A stretch of 64,000 nt of DNA from Streptomyces sp. NBC_01463 (GTDB taxonomy: Bacteria; Actinomycetota; Actinomycetes; Streptomycetales; Streptomycetaceae): assembly GCA_036227345.1 (NCBI GenBank), contig CP109468.1:8680001-8744000 (forward strand), given 5' to 3'. Shown piece by piece: positions 7,554 through 14,328 of this stretch; within the stretch, counting starts at the first letter, position 1; every line of letters starts with the position of its first letter. Below the pieces are notes generated by a model. It saw only the letters and a program-made list of their open reading frames with translations, had not been told where the DNA came from and made no database searches. Position numbers and translations under genes: made by a program.

Positions 7554-8651
7554 ATGGCCAGGACGGATAACGCAGAGCCTGAGTCGGAAGAGACCGAAGA
7601 GGCCGAAGAGACCGAAGAGTCCGGAATGGACAAACTCCGCGGTGAGCTTTCCAACTTCCTCAGCACACAGGTGGAGAAGCTCGCGGAGAAGGCAGGGGAC
7701 AAGCTGACCGATGTCACCGGTCAGTTGAACGATGCCGCGGAGAACGGCGGCTCATTGCCCGCCATCGGTTCTCGCATCCTGCAGGGCGACTCCCCGGTGA
7801 AGGCGTTCGTCTCGGAGAAGGCCAAGGGTGTCAAGGACAACGTCGTGGACAAGGCCAAGGAGGCCTTCAGCGGTGGCAAGGGCAAACGCAAGGCGAGCGG
7901 CGGAAAGCTCATGAACATCGTCGAGGTCCTCGATGTGGGAGTGTCGCTGCGCACGGCGTACGACCACTGGACTCAGTACGACCAGTTCAGCAGTTTCGCC
8001 AAGGGCGTGCGCGACGTCTCGATGGACGAAGAGATGTCGAGCGACTGGAAGGTCAAGGTGGGGCCCTCCTCCCGCAGCTTCAAGGCGACGGTCCAGGAGC
8101 AGGTCCCTGACGAACGCATCGTCTGGACTTCCGAAGGCGCCAAGGGGACGACGCGAGGCGCGGTGAGCTTCCACGAACTTGCACCGTCCCTCACCCGCAT
8201 CGTCCTGGTCATGGAGTACTACCCGTCCGGCTTCTTCGAGAAGACGGGCAACCTGTGGCGTGCGCAAGGACGCCGCGTCCGCCTCGACTTCAAGCACTTC
8301 CAGCGGTACGTCACGCTCACGGAGGAGGAGCCGGAAGGGTGGCGTGGCGAGATCCGCGACGGAGAAGTCGTCGTGTCGCACGAAGAGGCCATGGAAGAGG
8401 AAGAAGCGGAGAACGAGAACGAGGAAGAAGGCGGCGACGAGGAAGAGCCGGAGGAGGACGAGGACGAGTGGGAAGACGAGGACGACGGTGAGGACGAGGA
8501 CGAACTGACGGACGAGGACGAGGAGGAAGAGGAAGAGGAAGAGCCGGACGAAGAGGAAGAGCCGGACGAGGAAGAAGAGGAAGAAGAGGCGCCGCGCAGA
8601 AGGCGGTCCGCGCCCACGAAGCAGCGATCACGGAGAGCGCGAAGTGACTGA
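7554..8651 (+). CDS. gvpZ: Gas vesicle protein GvpZ, SRPBCC domain
   Basis: A 365-residue protein. Residues about 20-110 are helical and charged; residues about 115-250 form an SRPBCC (polyketide cyclase/START-like) domain, recognised from VEVLDVGVSLRTAYDHWTQY, FKATVQEQVPDERIVW and the RIVLVMEYYPSGFFEK strand. From about 275 to 345 it is almost pure Glu/Asp, followed by a basic end. SRPBCC domains hold hydrophobic ligands, so a chaperone-like role for hydrophobic GvpA/GvpJ is conceivable, but this is inference. It starts 6 bases after gvpY and overlaps gvpJ by 8 bases. Confidence 0.87.
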   Translation: MARTDNAEPESEETEEAEETEESGMDKLRGELSNFLSTQVEKLAEKAGDKLTDVTGQLNDAAENGGSLPAIGSRILQGDSPVKAFVSEKAKGVKDNVVDKAKEAFSGGKGKRKASGGKLMNIVEVLDVGVSLRTAYDHWTQYDQFSSFAKGVRDVSMDEEMSSDWKVKVGPSSRSFKATVQEQVPDERIVWTSEGAKGTTRGAVSFHELAPSLTRIVLVMEYYPSGFFEKTGNLWRAQGRRVRLDFKHFQRYVTLTEEEPEGWRGEIRDGEVVVSHEEAMEEEEAENENEEEGGDEEEPEEDEDEWEDEDDGEDEDELTDEDEEEEEEEEPDEEEEPDEEEEEEEAPRRRRSAPTKQRSRRARSD

Positions 8652-8982
8652 TCTGGACTTCCGGCAGGATGCTTCCTATCCCGTTGCCGGGCCGCAGAAC
8701 ACCAACCTGGCGGACATCCTCGAGCGCGTGCTCGACAAGGGCATCGTCATCGCCGGGGACATCAAGATCGACCTTCTCGACATCGAGCTCCTCACCATTC
8801 GTCTGCGGCTCTTCGTAGCCTCCGTGGACACCGCGAAGAAGGCCGGGATCGACTGGTGGGAGACCGACCCCGCGCTCAGTTCCCATGCGGCGAGGAACGC
8901 ACTGAAGGACGAGAACCGCGAGCTGCGGGCGAGGCTTGAGGCACTTGAATCGGGCTCCGAAGAGACATCGTCGGACTCGTGA
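8644..8982 (+). CDS. gvpJ: Gas vesicle protein GvpJ
   Basis: This 112-residue member of the GvpA/GvpJ family carries the core LADILERVLDKGIVIAGDI followed by DLLDIELLTIRLRLFVASVDTAKKAG. It differs from GvpA in its short acidic C-terminal coiled segment (residues about 85-112). GvpJ is a minor shell component associated with vesicle nucleation or tips. GTG start at 8644 lies inside the end of gvpZ (8-base overlap), and its own stop overlaps the longest gvpL frame by 4 bases. Confidence 0.9.
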   Translation: MTDLDFRQDASYPVAGPQNTNLADILERVLDKGIVIAGDIKIDLLDIELLTIRLRLFVASVDTAKKAGIDWWETDPALSSHAARNALKDENRELRARLEALESGSEETSSDS

Positions 8983-9827
8983 CGAGTCAGGGAGAGGAAG
9001 AGCAGGGGCTCATGACGGAGTGCGGCACAGGGACGTCGGAGAAGAACGCCATCTACGTGTTCGCGGTCTGCCGCGCCGAGGAGGCCCCCGACGTGCAGGG
9101 GCTCACCGGGGTGACGCGGGCCGAGCCGGTGCGTTCCCTCCGCATCGGCTCGCTCACAGCGATCGTGCAGACCGTCCGGGGGGCTGACTTCACGGACGAG
9201 GTCTGGCAGAAGAGGCTGACCGACGAGGCTGAACTGGAGCGATACGCTCGCGCTCACCATGAGGTCGTCTCGGCGGTCGCTGCCCGCTTCCCCACAGTCC
9301 CCTTGCCGCTGGCCACGTTGTACAACGGGGACGAGAGGGCGGCACGCGCACTGGCCAGTGAGTCGACACGTTTCCGCACGGCGCTGACACGTATCGCGCA
9401 TCACGCCGAATGGGGAATCAAGGTCTACGCACCCGTCTCGCGGAGCGCGGGCGATGACACCCCGGAGGAACAGCCGGCCGCGGCGGCCGACCGCGCGCGC
9501 CCGGCTCCTGGAGCGGGCAGGGCCTATCTGGAACGTAAGCGCAACCTGCAGTCGCAGCGTGAGGAGCGGCAAGCGGCTTCCTTGCGGGTCGCGGATGTCG
9601 TGGATGCGGACGTGAGCCGCATCGCCACGGAGTCCCGCCGGCTCCGGCCGCACGGCAACGGAGCCGTTGGCGACGGTCGCGTTCAGGTCCTGAACGCGAC
9701 CTATCTGGTCGCGGGGCAACGGGCCGCCGAGCTGGACCTGCTGGTTGCTGGACTGCGAGAGCGCACCGGTGCGCACATCGAGGTCTCTGGGCCCTGGGTG
9801 CCCTACTCCTTCGTCGGTGAGGTGTAG
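8979..9827 (+). CDS. gvpL: Gas vesicle protein GvpL
   Basis: A GvpF/GvpL-family protein of up to 282 residues, with the opening motif NAIYVFAVCRAEE, a long middle region with FPTVPLPLATLYNGDERAA, and the family-closing GPWVPYSFVGE. Compared with GvpF it has a Pro/Ala-rich linker around residues 155-185. Start is uncertain. GTG 8979 gives a 4-base overlap with gvpJ but no ribosome-binding site. ATG 9012 (MTECGTG) has AGGGG just upstream and may be the true start. A minor, GvpA-interacting assembly protein in studied systems. Confidence 0.88.
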   Translation: MTSQGEEEQGLMTECGTGTSEKNAIYVFAVCRAEEAPDVQGLTGVTRAEPVRSLRIGSLTAIVQTVRGADFTDEVWQKRLTDEAELERYARAHHEVVSAVAARFPTVPLPLATLYNGDERAARALASESTRFRTALTRIAHHAEWGIKVYAPVSRSAGDDTPEEQPAAAADRARPAPGAGRAYLERKRNLQSQREERQAASLRVADVVDADVSRIATESRRLRPHGNGAVGDGRVQVLNATYLVAGQRAAELDLLVAGLRERTGAHIEVSGPWVPYSFVGEV

Positions 9828-9830
9828 TCC

Positions 9831-10058
9831 GTGACGCATGAAACAGTTCCGTGGGACGGCCCGGGCGGCTTGAGCGGCCCGATCGGCGTGCCACTGGTCG
9901 ATCTGCTGGACCGTGTTCTGGCGACCGGGGTGGTCGTGAGCGGTGACCTGGTCATCGCCATCGCCGACGTCCCACTTGTACGTGTCTCACTCCATGCGCT
10001 GCTGTCGTCGGTCAACGAGCGTGTTCCCGCCCCCTGGGCCGACAGTGGGCCGCTGTGA
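9831..10058 (+). CDS. gvpS: Gas vesicle protein GvpS
   Basis: A 75-residue third member of the GvpA/GvpJ family, with PLVDLLDRVLATGVVVSGDLVIAIADVPLVRVSLHALLSSV. It is essentially only the core fold, without the extended tails of GvpA and GvpJ here. GvpS is the small paralogue found in Bacillus and actinobacterial clusters. GTG start at 9831, 3 bases after the gvpL stop; its end overlaps gvpK by 4 bases. Confidence 0.88.
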   Translation: MTHETVPWDGPGGLSGPIGVPLVDLLDRVLATGVVVSGDLVIAIADVPLVRVSLHALLSSVNERVPAPWADSGPL

Positions 10059-10333
10059 CGACGTCACGAGTAGATCTGGACTCCGAGCAGATGGGGCGAG
10101 ATCTGGTCACCCTGGTCCTGACGGTGGTCGAACTGCTCCGCCAGTTGATGGAACGACAAGCCCTGCGGCGCATCGACGAAGGCGACCTGACCGACGATCA
10201 GACCGATGAGATCGGCACGACCCTGATGATGCTCGATCAGCGCATGCGAGAGCTCTGCGAGCAGCACGGTGTACGGATGGAAGACCTCAATCTTGACCTC
10301 GGCCCCCTGGGCTCTCTCCTGCCCCGGGACTGA
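10055..10333 (+). CDS. gvpK: Gas vesicle protein GvpK
   Basis: Last gene of the gas-vesicle operon, 92 residues. The GvpK pattern is clear: a helix VTLVLTVVELLRQLMERQALRRID, then LTDDQTDEIGTTLMMLDQRM and the end GVRMEDLNLDLGPLGSLL. GvpK is an essential accessory protein in model clusters. GTG start overlapping the gvpS stop by 4 bases. No gvpN-type AAA ATPase gene is seen in the operon. Confidence 0.9.
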   Translation: MTTSRVDLDSEQMGRDLVTLVLTVVELLRQLMERQALRRIDEGDLTDDQTDEIGTTLMMLDQRMRELCEQHGVRMEDLNLDLGPLGSLLPRD

Positions 10334-10491
10334 GGACAGGCAGAGGGGCGAGCACGAATACGCTGCGCTTCACCGGCACTCGAATGGCGTATGTCGCGAT
10401 CCGGGAGCACCGTGGAAGAGGGGCACGGGTGGTGGAAAACGTCCGCCAATTCCGGTCGGCCCCCTCACAGAACTCTCGCTGCGAGGTACTC

Positions 10492-10956
10492 ATGGCGAAC
10501 GGCAGTGAAAACGGAACGGCGCTCGGATCGAACGAATCGTCGGGTGGAACCAAGGGGACGACGGTCATCGCGGATACCGTCGTCGCGACGATCGCGGGGA
10601 TCGCGGTACGCGAGACCGATGGGGTTCACGCTATCGGCGGGGGCGCTTCGCGGGCTGTGGGAGCGATGAAGGACAAGGTGTCCCGCTCCAACGATCCAGG
10701 CCGCGGAGTGAAGGTCGAGGTGGGCGAGAAGCAGGCCGCCGTCGACGTCGACATCGTGGTCGAGTACGGAACTCTCATCCTGGAAACCGCCAAGAAGATC
10801 CGCATCCATGTCACCGATGCGGTGGAGACGATGACCGGGCTGGAGGTCGTCGAGATCAACATCAGGGTTCTGGACGTCTACGTGCCAGGTGACGACGACA
10901 GCGCGGACGACGACGAGGAGAAGAGCGCTTCCGGGAAGTCGCGCCGCGTGCAGTGA
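10492..10956 (+). CDS. Asp23/Gls24 family envelope stress protein
   Basis: A 154-residue Asp23/Gls24-family protein. Core at about residues 20-125: TTVIADTVVATIAGIAVRETDGV, then VEVGEKQAAVDVDIVVEYGTLI and the closing EVVEINIRVLDVYVP. The tail is acidic. In firmicutes the family is membrane-associated through a partner and responds to envelope or alkaline stress; Streptomyces paralogues lie near stress genes. Upstream in-frame codons exist, but ATG 10492 follows GAGGTACTC and matches the family start. About 160 bases separate it from gvpK, so it may have its own promoter. Confidence 0.85.
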   Translation: MANGSENGTALGSNESSGGTKGTTVIADTVVATIAGIAVRETDGVHAIGGGASRAVGAMKDKVSRSNDPGRGVKVEVGEKQAAVDVDIVVEYGTLILETAKKIRIHVTDAVETMTGLEVVEINIRVLDVYVPGDDDSADDDEEKSASGKSRRVQ

Positions 10957-10990
10957 GGTGCCGTGCCGGACCCCGGGACTGGCGTCCTAG

Positions 10991-11066
10991 TGGCTGCCGG
11001 TTACGCCCAGAAGGCCATGCGTTCGGCGTGGCTGCCGGTAACGCCCAGAAGGCCATGCGTTCGGCG
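10991..11066. repeat. 38-bp tandem duplication
   Basis: Two adjacent 38-base units, 10991-11028 and 11029-11066, differ at a single position (GTTACG versus GTAACG). Each begins TGGCTGCCGG and ends GCGTTCGGCG. The repeat lies just after the Asp23-like gene in DNA without another gene, between convergent transcription units. Confidence 0.9.
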
Positions 11067-11140
11067 TCGGCACGGCAAAGCCGGCGCCACGGCGGCCTCG
11101 AGATCCTCCGCGATTCGGCTCCGGAAGATGACGCTCCGAC

Positions 11141-11177
11141 GCGACTACCAGGAGTGCCCGCGACTACCAGTAGTGCC
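11141..11177. repeat. 18-bp near-perfect direct repeat at a gene end
   Basis: An 18-base unit, GCGACTACCAGGAGTGCC, at 11141-11158 recurs with one change at 11160-11177. The second copy contains the stop codon and last codons of the DUF6131 gene read on the minus strand, so the end of that gene has been partly duplicated downstream of its stop. Confidence 0.85.
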
Positions 11178-11319
11178 GACGTCCGCCGACGGCGTGCCCC
11201 GCTGCCCCCAGGATCCAGAGAATGGCACCGACGGCGAGCAGAATGATCCCGATGGTCCACAAAATCGAGATTCCCGCAACGAAACCGATGACCAGGAGAA
11301 TGATGCCGAGGACAATCAT
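11164..11319 (-). CDS. DUF6131 family small membrane protein
   Basis: A 51-residue protein read on the minus strand: MIVLGIILLVIGFVAG, then a second helix (WTIGIILLAVGAILWILGAAG) and a short basic end RRHYW. Two closely spaced hydrophobic segments make it an integral membrane hairpin. It matches, from memory, the actinobacterial DUF6131 family of stress-region small membrane proteins. The start ATG (complement 11317-11319) is preceded on the minus strand by GGAGGACGCC, an excellent ribosome-binding site, which argues that it is translated. Confidence 0.82.
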   Translation of the reverse strand: MIVLGIILLVIGFVAGISILWTIGIILLAVGAILWILGAAGHAVGGRRHYW

Positions 11320-11420
11320 GGCGTCCTCCATCTTCGCTTGACGCTGCTACCAGCCTACGGCGTCAAGCCGCATTGTGGGCGAGCCCGGACCGGATAAGGG
11401 AGAAGCCACCGGCGGAACGC

Positions 11421-11867
11421 CTAATCCGGGCGCATGGTGGTCCTGGGAGTGCCGCCCAGAGGACGGCGTGCCCCTTTCATTTCGGCTTCGTACAGGTGGT
11501 CGCGGCCTTGGGCAAGCCTGTGGACCAGTTGCTGCTCGATATCGGTGAAGGGCCGGTAGTAGGTCTGGTTGTACGTCTCGATGAGCTGGAAGGTCCAGTG
11601 GCCCGGGATGACATTGCGGCCGAGGATCTCGCGCTCGACGAGCTCGGCGTCCTGATCGTGGCCGGCCTCGCGCAGGAGGCGGACGGCGTCGCCGACGGCG
11701 AAGTCGGCACTTCCGGTCAGTTGATGGAACTCGTACAGTGCGCCGCGCGCGCGTTCTGTCGTCTCCAACGCCTTCGACAGGGCCCCCAGCGCTTCGACGG
11801 TCTTGTCGCTGACGCCTTCGGGGCGCTGGTGTGAAGTGTCCGGGCGGCTGTTCTGTTCATCGCTCAC
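11421..11867 (-). CDS. Conserved hypothetical protein
   Basis: A 148-residue soluble, helical protein of unknown function. Most of it looks like a long-helix bundle: TVEALGALSKALETTERARGALYEFHQL, then a region around residues 75-110 with EREILGRNVIPGHWTFQLIETY that looks conserved. The N-terminal 20 residues are Ser/Glu-rich and probably disordered. I recall similar proteins of Streptomyces and Mycobacterium annotated only as hypothetical. It is convergent with the Asp23-like gene and divergent from the DUF2945 gene. Confidence 0.7.
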   Translation of the reverse strand: MSDEQNSRPDTSHQRPEGVSDKTVEALGALSKALETTERARGALYEFHQLTGSADFAVGDAVRLLREAGHDQDAELVEREILGRNVIPGHWTFQLIETYNQTYYRPFTDIEQQLVHRLAQGRDHLYEAEMKGARRPLGGTPRTTMRPD

Positions 11868-12106
11868 GCCCGTACCTATGCCCTGAGAGGGCTTTTACCT
11901 ATCCGCCGGGTTACTCCTCCCGAGAGCGAGACGGCCTGCAAAGGCGGACGCCTGGGGTCGGTATGAGGCCATGCGCGCCCTCGCTCATCGGTGTTCCGGC
12001 CGCTTTTCGGCGCAGCAGCCTGCCGGAGTGCGCCGAGCCATGAAGGGCGCGACAGTGAAGTGCGGGCTGCCGCAGCCGATTTTCGAGTCCGGGGAGCGCA
12101 GGGATC

Positions 12107-12331
12107 ATGGCGAAAGGCAAGAAGCTCGACCCGGGGGACCAGGTCGCCTGGAGCAGCCATGGTCAGGTCGTACCCGGAAGAGTAAAGAAGAAGATCACGA
12201 AACGCACCGAGGCGGCGGGACGTACCGTCGACGCGTCAGAGGACCGACCGCAGTACGAGGTCGAGAGCGATAAATCCGGCCGTCGTGCTGTCCATAAACC
12301 TCAGTCCTTGCGGAAGAAGGAGACCGGGTGA
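12107..12331 (+). CDS. DUF2945 / HVA1-type TUDOR protein
   Basis: A 74-residue basic protein matching the DUF2945 family (hypervirulence-associated protein, TUDOR-like fold). Markers are the start KLDPGDQVAWSSHGQVVPGRV, the Lys-rich loop, PQYEVESDKSGRRAVHKP and the closing SLRKK. Function is unknown; these small proteins often sit in stress or redox gene sets. ATG 12107 has AGGGATC upstream. The zinc alcohol dehydrogenase gene follows after about 105 bases. Confidence 0.8.
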   Translation: MAKGKKLDPGDQVAWSSHGQVVPGRVKKKITKRTEAAGRTVDASEDRPQYEVESDKSGRRAVHKPQSLRKKETG

Positions 12332-12436
12332 AGTGGGTGGCGACGAAGATCGACGAGGAATGCATGAAGTTGAATTCTGTCCGCACAGCACACTTCACGG
12401 GTCGTTTTCGCAGTTCCTCCTGAGAGGACTCGCCTC

Positions 12437-13621
12437 ATGCGCGCACTGACCTGGCAAGGCAAAAGGGACGTCCGGGTGGACACGGTTCCGGATCCGCGGA
12501 TCGAGGACCCGACGGACATCATCGTCAGGATCACGTCCACGGGCATCTGCGGCTCGGATCTGCACTTGTACGAAGTCCTGGGCCCCTACCTCGACCCCGG
12601 AGACATTCTCGGCCACGAGCCCATGGGCATCGTGGAGGCGGTCGGCCCACAGGTGACTTCGCTCGCCCCGGGGGACCGAGTGGTCGTCCCCTTCAACATC
12701 TCGTGCGGGCACTGCTACATGTGCGATCGAGGGCTGCACTCCCAGTGCGAGACCACGCAGGTCCGGGAGAGGGGCATGGGGGCCGCCCTCTTCGGCTACA
12801 CCAAGCTCTACGGCCAGGTGCCCGGTGGCCAGGCGGAGCTGTTGCGGGTTCCCTTCGGGGACAGCCTGCCCATCAAGGTTCCGCACGGTCCGGCGGACGA
12901 CCGGTTCGTCTACCTCTCCGACGTACTGCCCACCGCCTGGCAGGCCGTGGAGTACGCGGCGATCCCGCCCGGCGGGTCGGTGACCGTTCTGGGACTCGGG
13001 CCGATCGGCGCGATGGCGGCGCGAGTCGCCAGGCACCGGGGCGCGGGCGTGGTGGTGGGCGTCGACTTCGTACCCGCGCGTCTGTCCCGCGCCGCCGCGG
13101 ACGGAGTGCAATGCCTGGACCTGCGCCGGCTCGGCAAGGAACTCGGCGACGCCATCCGCGACCTCACCGACGGACGAGGCACCGACGCGGTGATCGACGC
13201 GGTCGGTATGGAGGCCCACGGCGCTCCCGTGGCGAAGGCGGCGCACGGGGCCGTGGGAATGTTGCCCGATCGTCTGGCGGAACGACTCATGGACAGGGCG
13301 GGACTGGACCGCCTGGCCGCCTTGCGGACAGCGATCGACGTGGTGCGCAGGGGCGGCACGATCTCGGTGTCCGGGGTGTACGGGGGCGCGGCCGACCCCC
13401 TGCCGATGCTGACCATGTTCGACAAGCAGATTCAGCTCAGGATGGGCCAGGCCAACGTCAAGCGCTGGGTCGACGAGATCCTCCCGCTGCTCACGGACGA
13501 GGACCCCTTGGGCGTCGACGGCTTCGCGACGCACCATCTGCCGCTCGAAGAGGGGCCGCAGGCGTACAAGACGTTCCAGGACAAGGAGGACGGCATGATC
13601 AAGACGTTGCTGGTTCCCTGA
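12437..13621 (+). CDS. Zinc-dependent alcohol/formaldehyde dehydrogenase
   Basis: A 394-residue medium-chain dehydrogenase. Catalytic zinc site: GICGSDLH (Cys, His side) and GHEPMGIVEAVG. Structural zinc site: the four Cys of CGHCYMCDRGLHSQC. NAD(P) fold: TVLGLGPIGAMAARVARHRG. The length and the C-terminal region match the glutathione-independent formaldehyde dehydrogenase-like subgroup, which oxidises aldehydes or alcohols in the cytoplasm. The exact substrate cannot be read. A GC hairpin follows the stop and the SRPBCC gene begins about 140 bases on. Confidence 0.88.
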   Translation: MRALTWQGKRDVRVDTVPDPRIEDPTDIIVRITSTGICGSDLHLYEVLGPYLDPGDILGHEPMGIVEAVGPQVTSLAPGDRVVVPFNISCGHCYMCDRGLHSQCETTQVRERGMGAALFGYTKLYGQVPGGQAELLRVPFGDSLPIKVPHGPADDRFVYLSDVLPTAWQAVEYAAIPPGGSVTVLGLGPIGAMAARVARHRGAGVVVGVDFVPARLSRAAADGVQCLDLRRLGKELGDAIRDLTDGRGTDAVIDAVGMEAHGAPVAKAAHGAVGMLPDRLAERLMDRAGLDRLAALRTAIDVVRRGGTISVSGVYGGAADPLPMLTMFDKQIQLRMGQANVKRWVDEILPLLTDEDPLGVDGFATHHLPLEEGPQAYKTFQDKEDGMIKTLLVP

Positions 13622-13640
13622 GCGCGTGGTCTGACCTGCC

Positions 13641-13659
13641 GGACCGGGGCGCCCGGTCC
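13641..13659. terminator. Short GC hairpin after the dehydrogenase
   Basis: An 8-base perfect stem GGACCGGG/CCCGGTCC with a 3-base loop, 20 bases after the stop of the zinc dehydrogenase. Position and strength suggest a terminator or attenuator; no U-tract. Confidence 0.4.
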
Positions 13660-13762
13660 TGTCGGCGCGGCGCGCGGTTCACCCCTGCTCGGGTGAATGA
13701 ATGCGTACGCCGGAAGGGGCCGGCGCGGGGCCCGGTGCATCCGACGATAACGTGGAGGACCG

Positions 13763-14218
13763 ATGGCCGTACGACATCGATTGATCGAAAGTCCCGCCGG
13801 GGAAGTCTGGGCCGTCCTGGCCGACGGCACGCGGTACGGCGACTGGGTGGTGGGGACCTCGCGGTCGCGTCCCGCGGACGGAGAGTGGCCGCAGGTCGGC
13901 TCCAGCATCAGGTACACGATTCGGTTCGGACCGTGGTCGGTGGCTGGAAGAACGGTCGTTCGGCGTTGCGAGACACCCGGAGTGCTGGAACTGGAAGTCG
14001 ACAGCGGGTGGCTCGGCACCGCCCGGATCGCTCTGGAAGTCCGTCCCTGGGGCGAGAACGCCCTGGTGACCATTGACGAACACCCGCTGCGCGGGCCCGC
14101 GGGGAAGCTTCACAACACAGCCGTGGACGCGCTGATCCAACTGCGCCACCGCAGCATGCTCGCCCGGCTTGCTGACACCGTCGAGAAGGCCTCGCACAGC
14201 ACGCACGAGGCCGCCTGA
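13763..14218 (+). CDS. SRPBCC family protein
   Basis: A 151-residue protein with the pattern of the SRPBCC/polyketide-cyclase-like fold: the opening strand VRHRLIESPAGEVWAVLADGTRYGDWVVG, a middle strand SIRYTIRFGPWSVAGRTVV and the long C-terminal helix LIQLRHRSMLARLADTVEKA. These proteins bind hydrophobic small molecules; no specific activity can be assigned. Start ATG 13763 follows GGAGGACCG. It lies between the dehydrogenase and the convergent molybdenum hydroxylase genes. Confidence 0.78.
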   Translation: MAVRHRLIESPAGEVWAVLADGTRYGDWVVGTSRSRPADGEWPQVGSSIRYTIRFGPWSVAGRTVVRRCETPGVLELEVDSGWLGTARIALEVRPWGENALVTIDEHPLRGPAGKLHNTAVDALIQLRHRSMLARLADTVEKASHSTHEAA

Positions 14219-14328
14219 AGTCCATTCCACCCGTTGCCCGAGAAGGTGGGACAGGGCGGCCATGGCGGGCAGCCTCGGGGCTTGAACGATTTTCCAGCAG
14301 AGCCGCAATACCGGCTGTCGCCCGGTGC

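Noticed and set aside
6671..7717. Ser/Ala-rich open frame antisense to gvpY
   Set aside because: It is the complement of GAG/GAC and AAG/GCC codon runs, not an independent gene.
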